From: Flavobacterium sp. N1736
Lineage (GTDB): Bacteria; Bacteroidota; Bacteroidia; Flavobacteriales; Flavobacteriaceae
Direction: 5' to 3'
Assembly: GCF_025947065.1 (NCBI RefSeq)
Contig: NZ_CP109994.1
Coordinates: forward strand, 1,302,001-1,366,000
DNA length: 64,000 nt
Made by a program: the position numbers and the translations under genes. Position 1 is the stretch's first letter, and each line of letters begins with the position of its first letter. This document shows positions 24,824 to 33,207 of this stretch, in pieces. Below the pieces are notes generated by a model. The model searched no databases. It worked only from the letters and a program-made list of their open reading frames with translations, and had not been told where the DNA came from.

Positions 24824-25417
24824 ATGAAAATAGTAATTATAAATTACGGAGCAGGAAATATTCAGAGCATTATGTTTGCTATTGAAAGGCTTGGTTTTAA
24901 AGCTGTTTTGAGTAATGATCGGGACGAAATTCTGGCGGCAGATAAAGTGATTTTCCCCGGAGTTGGCGAAGCGAGTTCGGCGATGAAAAAACTAAAAGAA
25001 AGTGGGTTGGATAGTTTGATTCCGAATTTGAAACAGCCTGTTTTAGGAATTTGTCTGGGAATGCAGTTGATGTGTAATTCATCTGAAGAAGGAAATACAA
25101 AAGGCTTAGGGATTTTTGATGTTGATGTGATTAAATTTACTTCAAAAGTAAAAGTGCCTCAAATGGGATGGAATCAGATTTATGATTTAAAATCGGATTT
25201 ATTTAAGGATATTCCAGAGCATGAATTCATGTATTTGGTACATAGTTTTTACGCGCCAAATTGCGATGATGCCATTGCTACCACAGATTATGAATTAGAA
25301 TATGCTTCGGCTTTACAGAAAAATAATTTCTACGGAACTCAGTTTCACCCTGAAAAAAGCGGCGCTGTCGGAGAGAAAATACTGGAAAATTTTCTTAACT
25401 TAAATTCCAAAGAATAA
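24824..25417 (+). CDS. hisH: Imidazole glycerol phosphate synthase, glutaminase subunit
   Basis: 197 residues, class I glutamine amidotransferase. Starts with KIVIINYGAGNIQSIMFAIERLG; the oxyanion-strand region is VIFPGVGEASSAMKKL; the nucleophile Cys is in PVLGICLGMQLMCNSSEEG; the His-Glu of the triad is in GTQFHPEKSGAVGEK. It releases ammonia from glutamine and channels it to HisF. Three genes hisH-hisA-hisF follow in the usual order. Spacer to hisB is 101 bases of repeat. Confidence 0.96.
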   Translation: MKIVIINYGAGNIQSIMFAIERLGFKAVLSNDRDEILAADKVIFPGVGEASSAMKKLKESGLDSLIPNLKQPVLGICLGMQLMCNSSEEGNTKGLGIFDVDVIKFTSKVKVPQMGWNQIYDLKSDLFKDIPEHEFMYLVHSFYAPNCDDAIATTDYELEYASALQKNNFYGTQFHPEKSGAVGEKILENFLNLNSKE

Positions 25418-25519
25418 ATTTCAAATTCCAATTTTTAAATCAATATCAATTGCAATATCAAAAATCAATTTCAATTTTAGAATCTAAAATCTAAAATCTG
25501 AATTCTAAAATATTAAAAC
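25418..25519. repeat. Word-repeat spacer hisH-hisA
   Basis: 102 bases of tandem short words: AATTCCAA, CAATATCAA/AAATCAA and finally AATCTAAAATCTAAAATCTGAATTCTAAAAT. Little inverted complementarity, unlike other spacers in this operon. Confidence 0.55.
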
Positions 25520-26278
25520 ATGAGAATAATACCAGCCATAGATATCATTGACGGAAAATGTGTTCGCTTGTCAAAAGGCGATTATGACACTAAAATAATT
25601 TACAATGAAAATCCGCTTGAAGTAGCGAAATCATTTGAAGCACACGGAATCGAATATTTGCATTTAGTAGATCTTGACGGCGCAAAATCGAGCAAAATTG
25701 TCAATTATAAAATATTAGAACAAATTGCGACACAAACGAGTTTACAAATTGATTTTGGAGGCGGTTTAAAATCTGATGAAGATTTAAAAATTGCTTTTGA
25801 AAGTGGTGCGAGCCAAATTACTGGCGGAAGTATTGCGGTAAAAAACAAGGAAATTTTCGAAAAGTGGATTTCAGAATATGGTTCTGATAAAATTATTTTG
25901 GGAGCAGATGCAAAAGATGAAAAAATTGCGGTTTCCGGCTGGTTAGAAGACTCAGATGAAGATTTGATTCCGTTCATTAAAGAGTATATGAAAAAGGGAA
26001 TTGATTATGTAATCTGTACTGATATTGCAAAAGATGGAATGCTGGAAGGACCAAGTTTTGATCTTTATAAAAAAATATTAGAGCAAGGAACGGTAATTAC
26101 GGATGATAAAACCATCTCAAGAAAAGTAAAATTGATCGCTTCGGGCGGAATTTCAACATTTGACGAATTACCAAAATTAGCACATTTAGGCTGCGAAGGA
26201 ACCATAATTGGAAAAGCAATTTACGAAGGCAGAATTACCTTGAAACAACTGGAGAATTATATTATTGGTAAAATGTAA
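25520..26278 (+). CDS. hisA: Phosphoribosylformimino-5-aminoimidazole carboxamide ribotide isomerase
   Basis: 252 residues, beta/alpha barrel with two phosphate-binding glycine motifs. N-terminus [22 protein letters not shown] contains the catalytic Asp (DIIDG) and the ligand Arg. Further marks: [28 protein letters not shown], the second catalytic Asp in [14 protein letters not shown], and [16 protein letters not shown]. It isomerises ProFAR to PRFAR, the step before HisFH. Related to HisF by half-barrel duplication; the two lie side by side here with 79 bases between. Confidence 0.96.
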   Translation: MRIIPAIDIIDGKCVRLSKGDYDTKIIYNENPLEVAKSFEAHGIEYLHLVDLDGAKSSKIVNYKILEQIATQTSLQIDFGGGLKSDEDLKIAFESGASQITGGSIAVKNKEIFEKWISEYGSDKIILGADAKDEKIAVSGWLEDSDEDLIPFIKEYMKKGIDYVICTDIAKDGMLEGPSFDLYKKILEQGTVITDDKTISRKVKLIASGGISTFDELPKLAHLGCEGTIIGKAIYEGRITLKQLENYIIGKM

Positions 26279-26357
26279 AAAGTGAATTGTAAAATGAGAG
26301 TTTTAGGTTTTACAAGTAACATTTCACATTTTACATCCAACAATTAACAAAAGAAAA
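26279..26357. repeat. Word-palindrome spacer hisA-hisF (TGTAAAATG type)
   Basis: 79 bases with TGTAAAATG (26288-26296) perfectly complementary to CATTTTACA (26327-26335); words GTGAAATGTT-like occur in between. Confidence 0.65.
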
Positions 26358-27113
26358 ATGTTAGCAAAAAGAATTATTCCTTGTTTGGATATAAAAAACG
26401 GAAGAACTGTAAAAGGGGTTAATTTCGTTGACTTGCGCGATGCGGGAGATCCTGTAGAACTGGCTAAAATTTATTCAGACGAAGGGGCTGATGAATTGGT
26501 TTTTCTCGATATTTCGGCTACGGAAGAGCGCAGAAAAACGCTCGTGAATATGGTACGAAGTGTTGCGGAAAAAATCAATATTCCGTTTACAGTTGGCGGT
26601 GGAATCTCGTCTGTAGAAGATGTTGAAATTCTGTTGAATAACGGCGCTGATAAAGTTTCGATCAATTCATCGGCAGTAAAAAATCCACAGTTAATTAATG
26701 ATTTAGCTCAGAAATTTGGAAGCCAATGTGTTGTTGTCGCCATTGACGCCAAACAAATTGACGGACAATGGATTGTGCATTTAGTGGGCGGAAAAGTGCC
26801 GACAGAACTAAATTTATTCGATTGGGCGGTTGAAGTGGCAGAACGCGGTGCAGGCGAAATCTTATTTACTTCAATGGATAATGACGGAACTAAAAATGGC
26901 TTTGCAAATGAAGCTTTGGCTAAATTATCATCATTAATTAATATTCCGATTATTGCTTCCGGAGGTGCGGGAAATATGCAGCATTTTGTAGATTCATTTA
27001 AACAAGGAAAAGCAGATGCGGCTTTGGCTGCGAGTGTTTTTCACTTTAAAGAAATTGAGATTAAAGCTTTGAAAGAAGAGCTTAGAAATAATGGTATTGA
27101 AGTTAGACTTTAG
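26358..27113 (+). CDS. hisF: Imidazole glycerol phosphate synthase, cyclase subunit
   Basis: 251 residues, beta/alpha barrel. N-terminus [23 protein letters not shown] carries the catalytic Asp11 (CLDIKNG). Others: [46 protein letters not shown], the second catalytic Asp in [15 protein letters not shown], and [15 protein letters not shown]. With HisH it converts PRFAR and ammonia to imidazole-glycerol phosphate plus AICAR, linking to purine synthesis. Sixth and seventh barrels of the cluster are both complete, with no truncation. Confidence 0.97.
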   Translation: MLAKRIIPCLDIKNGRTVKGVNFVDLRDAGDPVELAKIYSDEGADELVFLDISATEERRKTLVNMVRSVAEKINIPFTVGGGISSVEDVEILLNNGADKVSINSSAVKNPQLINDLAQKFGSQCVVVAIDAKQIDGQWIVHLVGGKVPTELNLFDWAVEVAERGAGEILFTSMDNDGTKNGFANEALAKLSSLINIPIIASGGAGNMQHFVDSFKQGKADAALAASVFHFKEIEIKALKEELRNNGIEVRL

Positions 27114-27281
27114 AGAATAGAGAATAGAAAATAGAGAATAGAAAATAGAGTATAGAAAATAGAGTATAGAATATAGAAGAAAGATATTAGAAGCAAGATT
27201 ATAAATAATGGTAATACTATAGAAGTTCGAATCTAGTTTTATCTTTAAGACTTTCGACTTTAAAACTTTAGACTAAAAATT
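27114..27281. repeat. Word-repeat spacer hisF-hisIE (GAATAGA type)
   Basis: 168 bases. The first part is a near-perfect tandem of GAATAGAGAATAGAAAATAGA; the last part is AAGACTTTCGACTTTAAAACTTTAGACT, the GACTTT word also seen before hisH. Confidence 0.7.
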
Positions 27282-27878
27282 ATGGACATAGATATAAAAA
27301 GCGCACACGGATTGATTCCGGCAATAATTCAGGATTCAGAAACAAAGAATGTTTTGATGTTGGGATATATGAATGAAGAGTCGCTTCAAAAAACAATAGA
27401 AACTCAAAAAGTGACTTTTTTTAGCCGATCCAAACAAAGACTTTGGACAAAAGGCGAGGAGAGCGGCAACTTTTTAAATCTTGTAGATATTAAAAATGAC
27501 TGTGACGGCGATACGCTTCTAATTCAGGCAAAACCTGTTGGGCCAACGTGTCACACGGGCACTGATACGTGTTGGCAGGAAGAAAACAAGGAAAATTATG
27601 GCTTTATTTCGAGTTTAGAAAACACAATAAAAACCAGAAGAGAGAATGCCGATTCTGAGAAAAGTTATGTGGCTTCTTTATTCGAAAAAGGAATCAATAA
27701 AATTGCTCAAAAAGTAGGCGAAGAAGCGGTTGAAGTTGTTATTGAAGCAAAAGATAATAACGACGATTTGTTTCTTAGCGAAAGCGCTGATTTATTGTTT
27801 CACTATTTGATTTTATTGCAGGCAAAAGGTTTTGAATTGAATGATGTTGTGGAGGTTTTGAAAAAACGCCAGAAGTAG
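27282..27878 (+). CDS. hisIE: Bifunctional phosphoribosyl-AMP cyclohydrolase / phosphoribosyl-ATP pyrophosphatase
   Basis: 198 residues, fused HisI and HisE. HisI part (1-105): VLMLGYMNEESL, FFSRSKQRLWTKGEESGN, metal-binding DCDGDTLLIQ and the zinc cysteines in CHTGTDTCW. HisE part (about 110-198): SYVASLFEKGINKIAQKVGEEAVEVVIEAK with the acidic helix EEAVE, then LLFHYLILLQAKG. It catalyses the second and third steps of histidine synthesis. Last gene of the operon; with it every pathway enzyme is encoded between 19935 and 27878. A family B hairpin starts 5 bases after the stop. Confidence 0.96.
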   Translation: MDIDIKSAHGLIPAIIQDSETKNVLMLGYMNEESLQKTIETQKVTFFSRSKQRLWTKGEESGNFLNLVDIKNDCDGDTLLIQAKPVGPTCHTGTDTCWQEENKENYGFISSLENTIKTRRENADSEKSYVASLFEKGINKIAQKVGEEAVEVVIEAKDNNDDLFLSESADLLFHYLILLQAKGFELNDVVEVLKKRQK

Positions 27879-27882
27879 TAGA

Positions 27883-27988
27883 TTTGTCATGTAGACCGAA
27901 GGGAGAAGTCGCACAAGATATTCCGTTTCTAAAAGCGCCAATCTTTGTCGAATTACTAGTGCGATTTCTCGTGCCTCGAAATGACAAA
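27883..27988. repeat. Family B hairpin element, copy 2 (degenerate)
   Basis: TTTGTCAT at 27883 and ATGACAAA ending 27988 close the element; inner arms pair only in parts (GAAGTCGCAC with GTGCGATTTC). The interior has CCAATCTTTGTCGA in forward orientation. It lies between convergent hisIE and the CBM9-like gene. Confidence 0.8.
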
Positions 27989-28065
27989 AATGCGGCAAAC
28001 AAAAAGGGGATAAAGAATCCGCGTTTTCGCATAGCGAATCCGTGTCATCCGCGTGCCATTCAACA

Positions 28066-28758
28066 CTATTCCACAAACTCAAAAACAGTAAATTCCTGCG
28101 GTTGATGAAAACCAAATTTAAAACTCTTATAAGGTTGTAATGCAAGATATTCAGTTGTGTTACCGTAATCAATTCTAAAGGTATTTCCTTTCCATTTTGC
28201 ACCAACTTTTGGCTTGGTAAAATTGCCGTTTTTTATCTTTTCCAAGCTTGAAAACGGAATCTTTATTTCGGTGCAAAATCCTTCTGGAGTTGTTTTACTT
28301 ACAGCTTCCATTTCCAGAATATCAAAAGCCATCGAGGCATTCCATCCGCCACAATTTTGAGATGGGCATTTGATTAGCATGTCATAATTTGTGGAAAAAG
28401 CATTTACGCCAATTTCCAGATAATTTTGTCCGTCTCCATCAGGATCAAGAAAAATTTCTACTAAATCATCGGTATTATAAATTTGAGAATCTTTCTTTTG
28501 GGAACTTCCTACTATTTTGGAATCTTGAGAACGAAAGGCGATATATAGATTTTTGTCATTCCACGAAAGTGAAACATAAGTATTTTGAGTGGCTTTTTCT
28601 CCGGAATTATGAATTACAAAAGGACTTGAAAAAGGTATTTTCCAATCTGTTAAATCACCGTCAATGATAATTTTTTCATTTGTTTTATGAACCGGAATGG
28701 TTTGCGCGTAGTTTATCAGAGAAAATAACAGCAATAAAATAGTTAGGTTTTTACTCAT
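28066..28758 (-). CDS. Secreted CBM9-like carbohydrate-binding protein
   Basis: 230 residues. A signal peptide (LTILLLLFSLINYAQ) is followed by a domain of the carbohydrate-binding family 9-like type: IIIDGDLTDWKIPFSS, then YVSLSWNDKNLYIAFRSQDSK, DDLVEIFLDPDGDGQNYLEIGVN, and FCTEIKIPFSSLEK. The DG-x-L-x-DW start and VEIFLDPDGD are diagnostic. It binds or senses a ligand outside the inner membrane; stand-alone copies are frequent in Flavobacteriia and their ligand is usually unknown. Convergent with the his operon. No enzyme domain is attached. Confidence 0.85.
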   Translation of the reverse strand: MSKNLTILLLLFSLINYAQTIPVHKTNEKIIIDGDLTDWKIPFSSPFVIHNSGEKATQNTYVSLSWNDKNLYIAFRSQDSKIVGSSQKKDSQIYNTDDLVEIFLDPDGDGQNYLEIGVNAFSTNYDMLIKCPSQNCGGWNASMAFDILEMEAVSKTTPEGFCTEIKIPFSSLEKIKNGNFTKPKVGAKWKGNTFRIDYGNTTEYLALQPYKSFKFGFHQPQEFTVFEFVE

Positions 28759-28864
28759 TTTTATAAGGTATATATTTTTTCGAACGGCTAATTAACAATT
28801 AAATTTCGGTATTAAATTTTCTGAAGATAAATTGTAAACTTATTAAAAAATTAGATCGAATGTT

Positions 28865-28872
28865 TATTTTTG
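28865..28872 (+). promoter_or_regulatory. -7 element of the first M1-type peptidase gene
   Basis: TATTTTTG, 50 bases before the ATG at 28923, within the block TCGAATGTTTAnnTTTGTTG. The same block precedes the second copy (element at 30673). Confidence 0.6.
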
Positions 28873-28922
28873 TTGAAGACTAAATTCAGTTTATTAGCTT
28901 ATTTATCTCAAATTTATAAATA

Positions 28923-30575
28923 ATGAAAAAATACTTTGGTGGCGTTTTTATCGCCTTTTTGATTGGTTTTTCTGCCAATGCACAAGGACTTCTAAACAAG
29001 TCTGAAACGGTTTTTACGCATCAGGATACACTTCGCGGAAGCATTACGAAAGAAAGATCCTGGTGGGATTTAAAATATTATCATCTTGATATTAAGGTAA
29101 ATCCGGCGGACAGAACAATTACAGGTTCAAACACGGTTCGTTATTCTGTTTTGACGGAGTACAATAAAATGCAGATTGATTTGCAGGAACCAATGCAAAT
29201 TTACAAAGTAGTGCAGGATGGAAAGGAATTGAAATTTAAAAGAGACGGAAATGCTTTTTTTATTGACTTAACGGCGCAAAAAGTTGGTGAAACTAAGGAA
29301 ATCGTAATTTCATTTGGAGGAAAACCAAAAGAAGCCGTTCGCCCACCCTGGGATGGAGGAATTACGTGGAAAAAAGATAAAAACGGAAAAGATTTTATAG
29401 CTTCATCTTGTCAGGGTTTAGGCGCCAGTATTTGGTGGCCAAACAAAGATCATATGTATGATGAAGTCGAAAATATGCTGATTAGCGTGAATGTTCCGGG
29501 TGATTTAACGGATGTTTCTAACGGAAGACTGCAAAGCGTTAAAAAACAAAAAGACGGTACAAAAACTTTTAATTGGTATGTTTCGAACCCAATTAATAAT
29601 TATGGCGTAAATATAAATATTGGCGATTACGTTAATTTCTCTGAAAAATATAAAGGCGAAAAAGGCGATTTAGATTGCAGTTATTATGTTTTAAGAGACA
29701 ATCTGGCTGTAGCAAAAGAGGAATTTAAGGACGCGCCAAGAATGCTTAAAGCGTTTGAAAACTGGTTTGGTCCTTATCCGTTTTACGAAGACAGTTACAA
29801 ATTGGTTGAAGCGCCGTATTTGGGTATGGAACACCAAAGCAGTGTTACGTATGGAAATAACTTTAAAAAGGGATATAATGGTACTGATATGAGTGGAACG
29901 GGCTGGGGATTAAAATATGATTATATTATTATTCATGAGTCTGGACACGAATGGTTTGCCAACAATATTACGTATAAAGATATTGCTGATATGTGGATTC
30001 ATGAGAGTTTTACGACGTATTCTGAAGCGCTTTTTGTAGAATTTTATTACGGTAAAGAAGCGGCTAATGAATATATAAGAGGGATTCGAAAAATGATTCG
30101 AAATACAAAACCTATTATTGGATTTTATGATGTAAATGTTGAAGGATCAGGAGATATGTACCCGAAAGGAGCAAATATGATTCACACGATTCGTCAGGTT
30201 ATTAATGATGATGCAAAGTGGAAATCGATTTTAAGAGGCTTAAATAGTACTTTTTATCACCAAACAGTAACGACAAAACAAATTGAAGATTATATAAGTA
30301 CACAATCCGGTATTGATTTTAGTAATGTATTTGATCAGTATTTAAGAACGGCTCAGGTTCCTACTTTTGAATATTATTTTAGGGATCAAAAGTTAATTTA
30401 TCATTGGATAAATTGTGTTGAGAAATTTGATTTGCCTTTGAAAGTAACTTTAAACGGCGTCGAAACCTGGCTAAAACCTACAACTGAATGGAAAGCAGAG
30501 AATGCAAAAGCGGATATACCAACTTTAGTGACAGATAAAAACTTTTATGTTACTGAATTTGATATTACGAAGTAA
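28923..30575 (+). CDS. M1-family-like secreted metallopeptidase, copy 1
   Basis: 550 residues. Signal peptide MKKYFGGVFIAFLIGFSANA. An N-terminal beta saddle domain (ITGSNTVRYSVL) precedes a gluzincin domain. Zinc motif HESGHEWF plus 18 residues to Glu in MWIHESF gives the M1 pattern HExxH-x18-E. The substrate-binding GAMEN motif is replaced by LGMEHQSS, so peptide recognition differs from classical aminopeptidases. A Tyr in the stretch SGDMYPKGANMI is the candidate transition-state residue. Periplasmic or secreted. It is directly followed by a close paralogue (30751), with its own terminator and promoter in between, so the two are separate units. Confidence 0.9.
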   Translation: MKKYFGGVFIAFLIGFSANAQGLLNKSETVFTHQDTLRGSITKERSWWDLKYYHLDIKVNPADRTITGSNTVRYSVLTEYNKMQIDLQEPMQIYKVVQDGKELKFKRDGNAFFIDLTAQKVGETKEIVISFGGKPKEAVRPPWDGGITWKKDKNGKDFIASSCQGLGASIWWPNKDHMYDEVENMLISVNVPGDLTDVSNGRLQSVKKQKDGTKTFNWYVSNPINNYGVNINIGDYVNFSEKYKGEKGDLDCSYYVLRDNLAVAKEEFKDAPRMLKAFENWFGPYPFYEDSYKLVEAPYLGMEHQSSVTYGNNFKKGYNGTDMSGTGWGLKYDYIIIHESGHEWFANNITYKDIADMWIHESFTTYSEALFVEFYYGKEAANEYIRGIRKMIRNTKPIIGFYDVNVEGSGDMYPKGANMIHTIRQVINDDAKWKSILRGLNSTFYHQTVTTKQIEDYISTQSGIDFSNVFDQYLRTAQVPTFEYYFRDQKLIYHWINCVEKFDLPLKVTLNGVETWLKPTTEWKAENAKADIPTLVTDKNFYVTEFDITK

Positions 30576-30591
30576 ATTTCTAAATAGCTAC

Positions 30592-30626
30592 AAACCAAAC
30601 CCAGCAATCTTTGTTGGGTTTGGTTT
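30592..30626 (+). terminator. Terminator between the two M1-type genes
   Basis: A 16-bp stem with one G-U pair (AAACCAAACCCAGCAA with TTGTTGGGTTTGGTTT), 3-base loop, then T-run; starts 16 bases after the first gene. Confidence 0.92.
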
Positions 30627-30672
30627 TTTTATTGGGAAATCATAAAATTTTAGAAAACTTAATTCGAATGTT

Positions 30673-30680
30673 TACATTTG
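30673..30680 (+). promoter_or_regulatory. -7 element of the second M1-type peptidase gene
   Basis: TACATTTG within AATTCGAATGTTTACATTTG, matching the block before copy 1. A TCCCGA..TTCGGGA-type short repeat (about 30692-30716) now lies between it and the ATG. Confidence 0.6.
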
Positions 30681-30750
30681 TTGCAGATTAAGTCCCGATC
30701 CAGAAGCTTCGGGACGAGATAAATACCCTATTTATTCCAAATTTATAAAA

Positions 30751-32406
30751 ATGAAAAAATACTTTGGTGGCGTTTTCATCGCCTTTTTGATTGGTTTTTC
30801 TGCCAATGCGCAAGGACTTTTGAGCAAGTCTGAGACGGTTTTTACACATCAGGATACACTTCGCGGAACTATTACGAAGGAAAGAGCCTGGTGGGATTTA
30901 AAATATTATCATCTTGATGTAAAAGTAAATCCAGGTGAAAAAACGATTACGGGTTCAAATACAGTTCGTTATACTGTTTTGACTTCGTATAATAAAATGC
31001 AGATTGATTTGCAGGAACCAATGCAAATTTACAAAGTAGTGCAGGATGGAAAGGAATTGAAGTTTAAAAGAGACGGAAATGCTTTTTTTATTGATTTAAC
31101 GGCTGCGCAAAAAGTTGGTGAAACTAAAGAAATCGTAATTTCATTTGGAGGAAAACCAAAAGAAGCCGTTCGCCCGCCTTGGGATGGAGGAATTACGTGG
31201 AAAAAAGATAAAAACGGAAAAGATTTTATAGCTTCATCTTGTCAGGGTTTAGGCGCCAGTATTTGGTGGCCAAACAAAGATCATATGTATGATGAAGTTG
31301 AAAATATGCTGATTAGCGTTAATGTTCCGGGCGATTTAACGGATGTTTCTAACGGAAGACTGCAAAGCATTAAAAAACAAAAAGACGGTACTAAAACTTT
31401 TAATTGGTATGTTTCGAACCCAATTAATAATTATGGCGTAAATATCAATATTGGTGATTACGTTAATTTCTCAGAAAAATTTAAAGGCGAAAAAGGTGAT
31501 TTAGATTGTAATTACTACGTTTTAAAAGATAATCTGGCTGTTGCAAAAGAGCAATTTAAAGACGCGCCAAGAATGCTGAAAGCGTTTGAAAACTGGTTTG
31601 GACCTTATCCGTTTTACGAAGACAGCTATAAATTGGTTGAAGCGCCATATTTGGGTATGGAACACCAAAGTAGTGTTACTTACGGAAATGCATTTAAAAA
31701 TGGTTATTTAGGTCGTGATTTAAGCGGAACGGGCTGGGGATTAAAATTTGATTTTATTATTATTCACGAATCAGGTCATGAATGGTTTGCCAATAATATT
31801 ACATACAAAGATATTGCTGATATGTGGATTCATGAGAGTTTTACGAACTATTCTGAAAGCCTTTTTGTGGAGTATTATTACGGAAAAGAAGCTGGAGCTG
31901 AATATGTAAGAGGCTGCAGAAAAAACATTCATAATGACACGCCAATTATCGGACATTATGATGTAAATAACGAAGGATCTGGTGATATGTATCCAAAAGG
32001 TGCAAATATGCTGCACACAATTCGTCAGGTTATTAATGATGATGCAAAATGGAAATCGATTTTGAGAGGTTTAAACAGTACTTTTTATCACCAAACAGTA
32101 ACTTCTAAACAAATTGAAGATTATATAAATACGCAGTCAGGAATTAATTTCAATAGAGTATTTGCACAATATTTGACTACAACTCAAATTCCGGTTTTTG
32201 AATATATGTTTAAAGATGGTCAATTAGGATATCACTGGACAAATTGTGTAGCAAAGTTTGATATGCCGGTAAAAGTAAAAATTAACGGTGTAGAAACATG
32301 GTTAAAACCAACTACAGAATGGAAATCAGAGAAAATAACGGGTGATCAAAAAACGGTTGAAGTTAATAAAGATTTTTATGTAACGAGTTCTAATATTGTA
32401 GAATAA
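30751..32406 (+). CDS. M1-family-like secreted metallopeptidase, copy 2
   Basis: 551 residues, nearly identical to copy 1 over the first 290 residues and clearly related over the rest, with one extra Ala (TAAQKVGE against TAQKVGE) and a more diverged C-terminus after about residue 480. Same signal peptide, same LGMEHQSS, same HESGHEWF and MWIHESF zinc ligands, so it should be active if copy 1 is. Long stretches are identical at DNA level, including third positions, while the ends differ; this looks like a tandem duplication partly homogenised by gene conversion. The C-terminal divergence may give a different substrate or partner. Confidence 0.9.
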   Translation: MKKYFGGVFIAFLIGFSANAQGLLSKSETVFTHQDTLRGTITKERAWWDLKYYHLDVKVNPGEKTITGSNTVRYTVLTSYNKMQIDLQEPMQIYKVVQDGKELKFKRDGNAFFIDLTAAQKVGETKEIVISFGGKPKEAVRPPWDGGITWKKDKNGKDFIASSCQGLGASIWWPNKDHMYDEVENMLISVNVPGDLTDVSNGRLQSIKKQKDGTKTFNWYVSNPINNYGVNINIGDYVNFSEKFKGEKGDLDCNYYVLKDNLAVAKEQFKDAPRMLKAFENWFGPYPFYEDSYKLVEAPYLGMEHQSSVTYGNAFKNGYLGRDLSGTGWGLKFDFIIIHESGHEWFANNITYKDIADMWIHESFTNYSESLFVEYYYGKEAGAEYVRGCRKNIHNDTPIIGHYDVNNEGSGDMYPKGANMLHTIRQVINDDAKWKSILRGLNSTFYHQTVTSKQIEDYINTQSGINFNRVFAQYLTTTQIPVFEYMFKDGQLGYHWTNCVAKFDMPVKVKINGVETWLKPTTEWKSEKITGDQKTVEVNKDFYVTSSNIVE

Positions 32407-32551
32407 AGTTTTAAAAATTCCAATCCCGAAGTTTCGGGATAAATCCCAAATTCTAATAATTAATTGGAATTTGGGATTTTTTATGTTTAGTAAACCCGAC
32501 AGTCCCGAAACCTCGGGATTAAAAAGCTGTCGAGTTTGTTGTTACGAAAGC
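32407..32551. repeat. Word and short palindromes plus element A (left copy)
   Basis: After the peptidase stop comes an AATTCCAA/TTGGAATT word palindrome with an inserted TCCCGA..TCGGGA hairpin (32412-32481). Element A follows (32492-32537): arms AAACCCGACAG and CTGTCGAGTTT around an inner TCCCGA/TCGGGA hairpin. Element A recurs in inverted orientation at 33135-33180, 42 of 46 bases identical. Confidence 0.75.
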
Positions 32552-32659
32552 TTTGTCATTTCGACCGAAGGGAGAAATCACATGAGAGATTCCGTTCCTA
32601 GAAGCGCCAATCTTTGACGAGTTACGCGTGTGATTTCTCCCTACGGTCGAAATGACAAA
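32552..32659. repeat. Family B hairpin element, copy 3
   Basis: 31-base arms (32552-32582 and 32629-32659) with a single mismatch, closed by TTTGTCAT/ATGACAAA. The interior contains GCGCCAATCTTTGACGAG, the family core in forward orientation. Confidence 0.9.
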
Positions 32660-32822
32660 AAAAGAAGAAGCTGATTTGGGTTTTCTATCTAATGTTAATT
32701 TTATTTTTTGTACGAATATTACCGTTTTATTTTTTAATTTAGATTGTATTAATCTGAATATGAATAAATAAGCGTAATCCGAAAAGCTAAAAGAGTAGGA
32801 AACAAATCAAAATCAAACTATT

Positions 32823-33005
32823 ATGAAAAATTTAAAAAACCTAAAAAACATTGAAATTCTAAGTAAGACTGCTCAAAAATCTATTTCCGGAGGTATTCCT
32901 TTATGCGTTATATTATGCGGCGAAGCGGGAGGAGTTATTTCGAATACGCCGGGCAGAGGAGATGTTTGTCAGCCGGGAACTACAGTTTGTTGTTATTGCA
33001 GATAA
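32823..33005 (+). CDS. Double-glycine leader, cysteine-rich precursor-like peptide
   Basis: 60 residues. The first 24 end in SKTAQKSISGG and are of the Bacteroidetes double-glycine leader type (Lys/Asn/Leu-rich helix then Gly-Gly) that directs small precursors to a peptidase-containing ABC exporter. The remaining 36 residues, beginning IPLCVILCGEAGG, hold six Cys (28, 32, 49, 56, 57, 59) and end CQPGTTVCCYCR, so disulfides or a thiol-based modification are likely. No exporter, modifying enzyme or immunity gene lies within the window, so it would be an orphan using machinery elsewhere. The gene sits alone between two family B hairpins and two inverted element A copies. A bacteriocin-like or signalling product is inference. 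Confidence 0.7.
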   Translation: MKNLKNLKNIEILSKTAQKSISGGIPLCVILCGEAGGVISNTPGRGDVCQPGTTVCCYCR

Positions 33006-33018
33006 AACACGTAAAGCC

Positions 33019-33120
33019 TTGTCATTCTGAGGAACGAAGAATCTTCATAAGGAACTCCGCAACGAGAATCCAATCTTTGGCGAGCTACTCGTGGAGATTC
33101 TTCGTTCCTCAGAATGACAA
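33019..33120. repeat. Family B hairpin element, copy 4
   Basis: 26-bp perfect arms (33019-33044 and 33095-33120). The arm sequence differs from copies 1, 3 and 5 but still pairs. Interior ATCCAATCTTTGGCGAG in forward orientation. It begins 13 bases after the precursor-peptide stop and lies between convergent genes. Confidence 0.9.
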
Positions 33121-33134
33121 AACTGGCGTAAGAG

Positions 33135-33180
33135 AAACCCGACAGGTTTTTAATCCCGAGGCTTCGGAACTGTCGGGTTT
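33135..33180. repeat. Element A (right, inverted copy)
   Basis: Perfect 11-bp arms AAACCCGACAG (33135-33145) and CTGTCGGGTTT (33170-33180) around AATCCCGAGGCTTCGGAA. It is the reverse complement of 32492-32537 with four differences. Confidence 0.85.
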
Positions 33181-33207
33181 GTTGGTATAAATAACAAAAA
33201 AGAAACC

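Noticed and set aside
27114..27180. Tandem GAATAGAGAATAGAAAATAGA considered as a CRISPR-like or VNTR array
   Set aside because: Units are 6-9 bases with no unique spacers and no cas genes nearby; it is a short-word repeat like those in other spacers.
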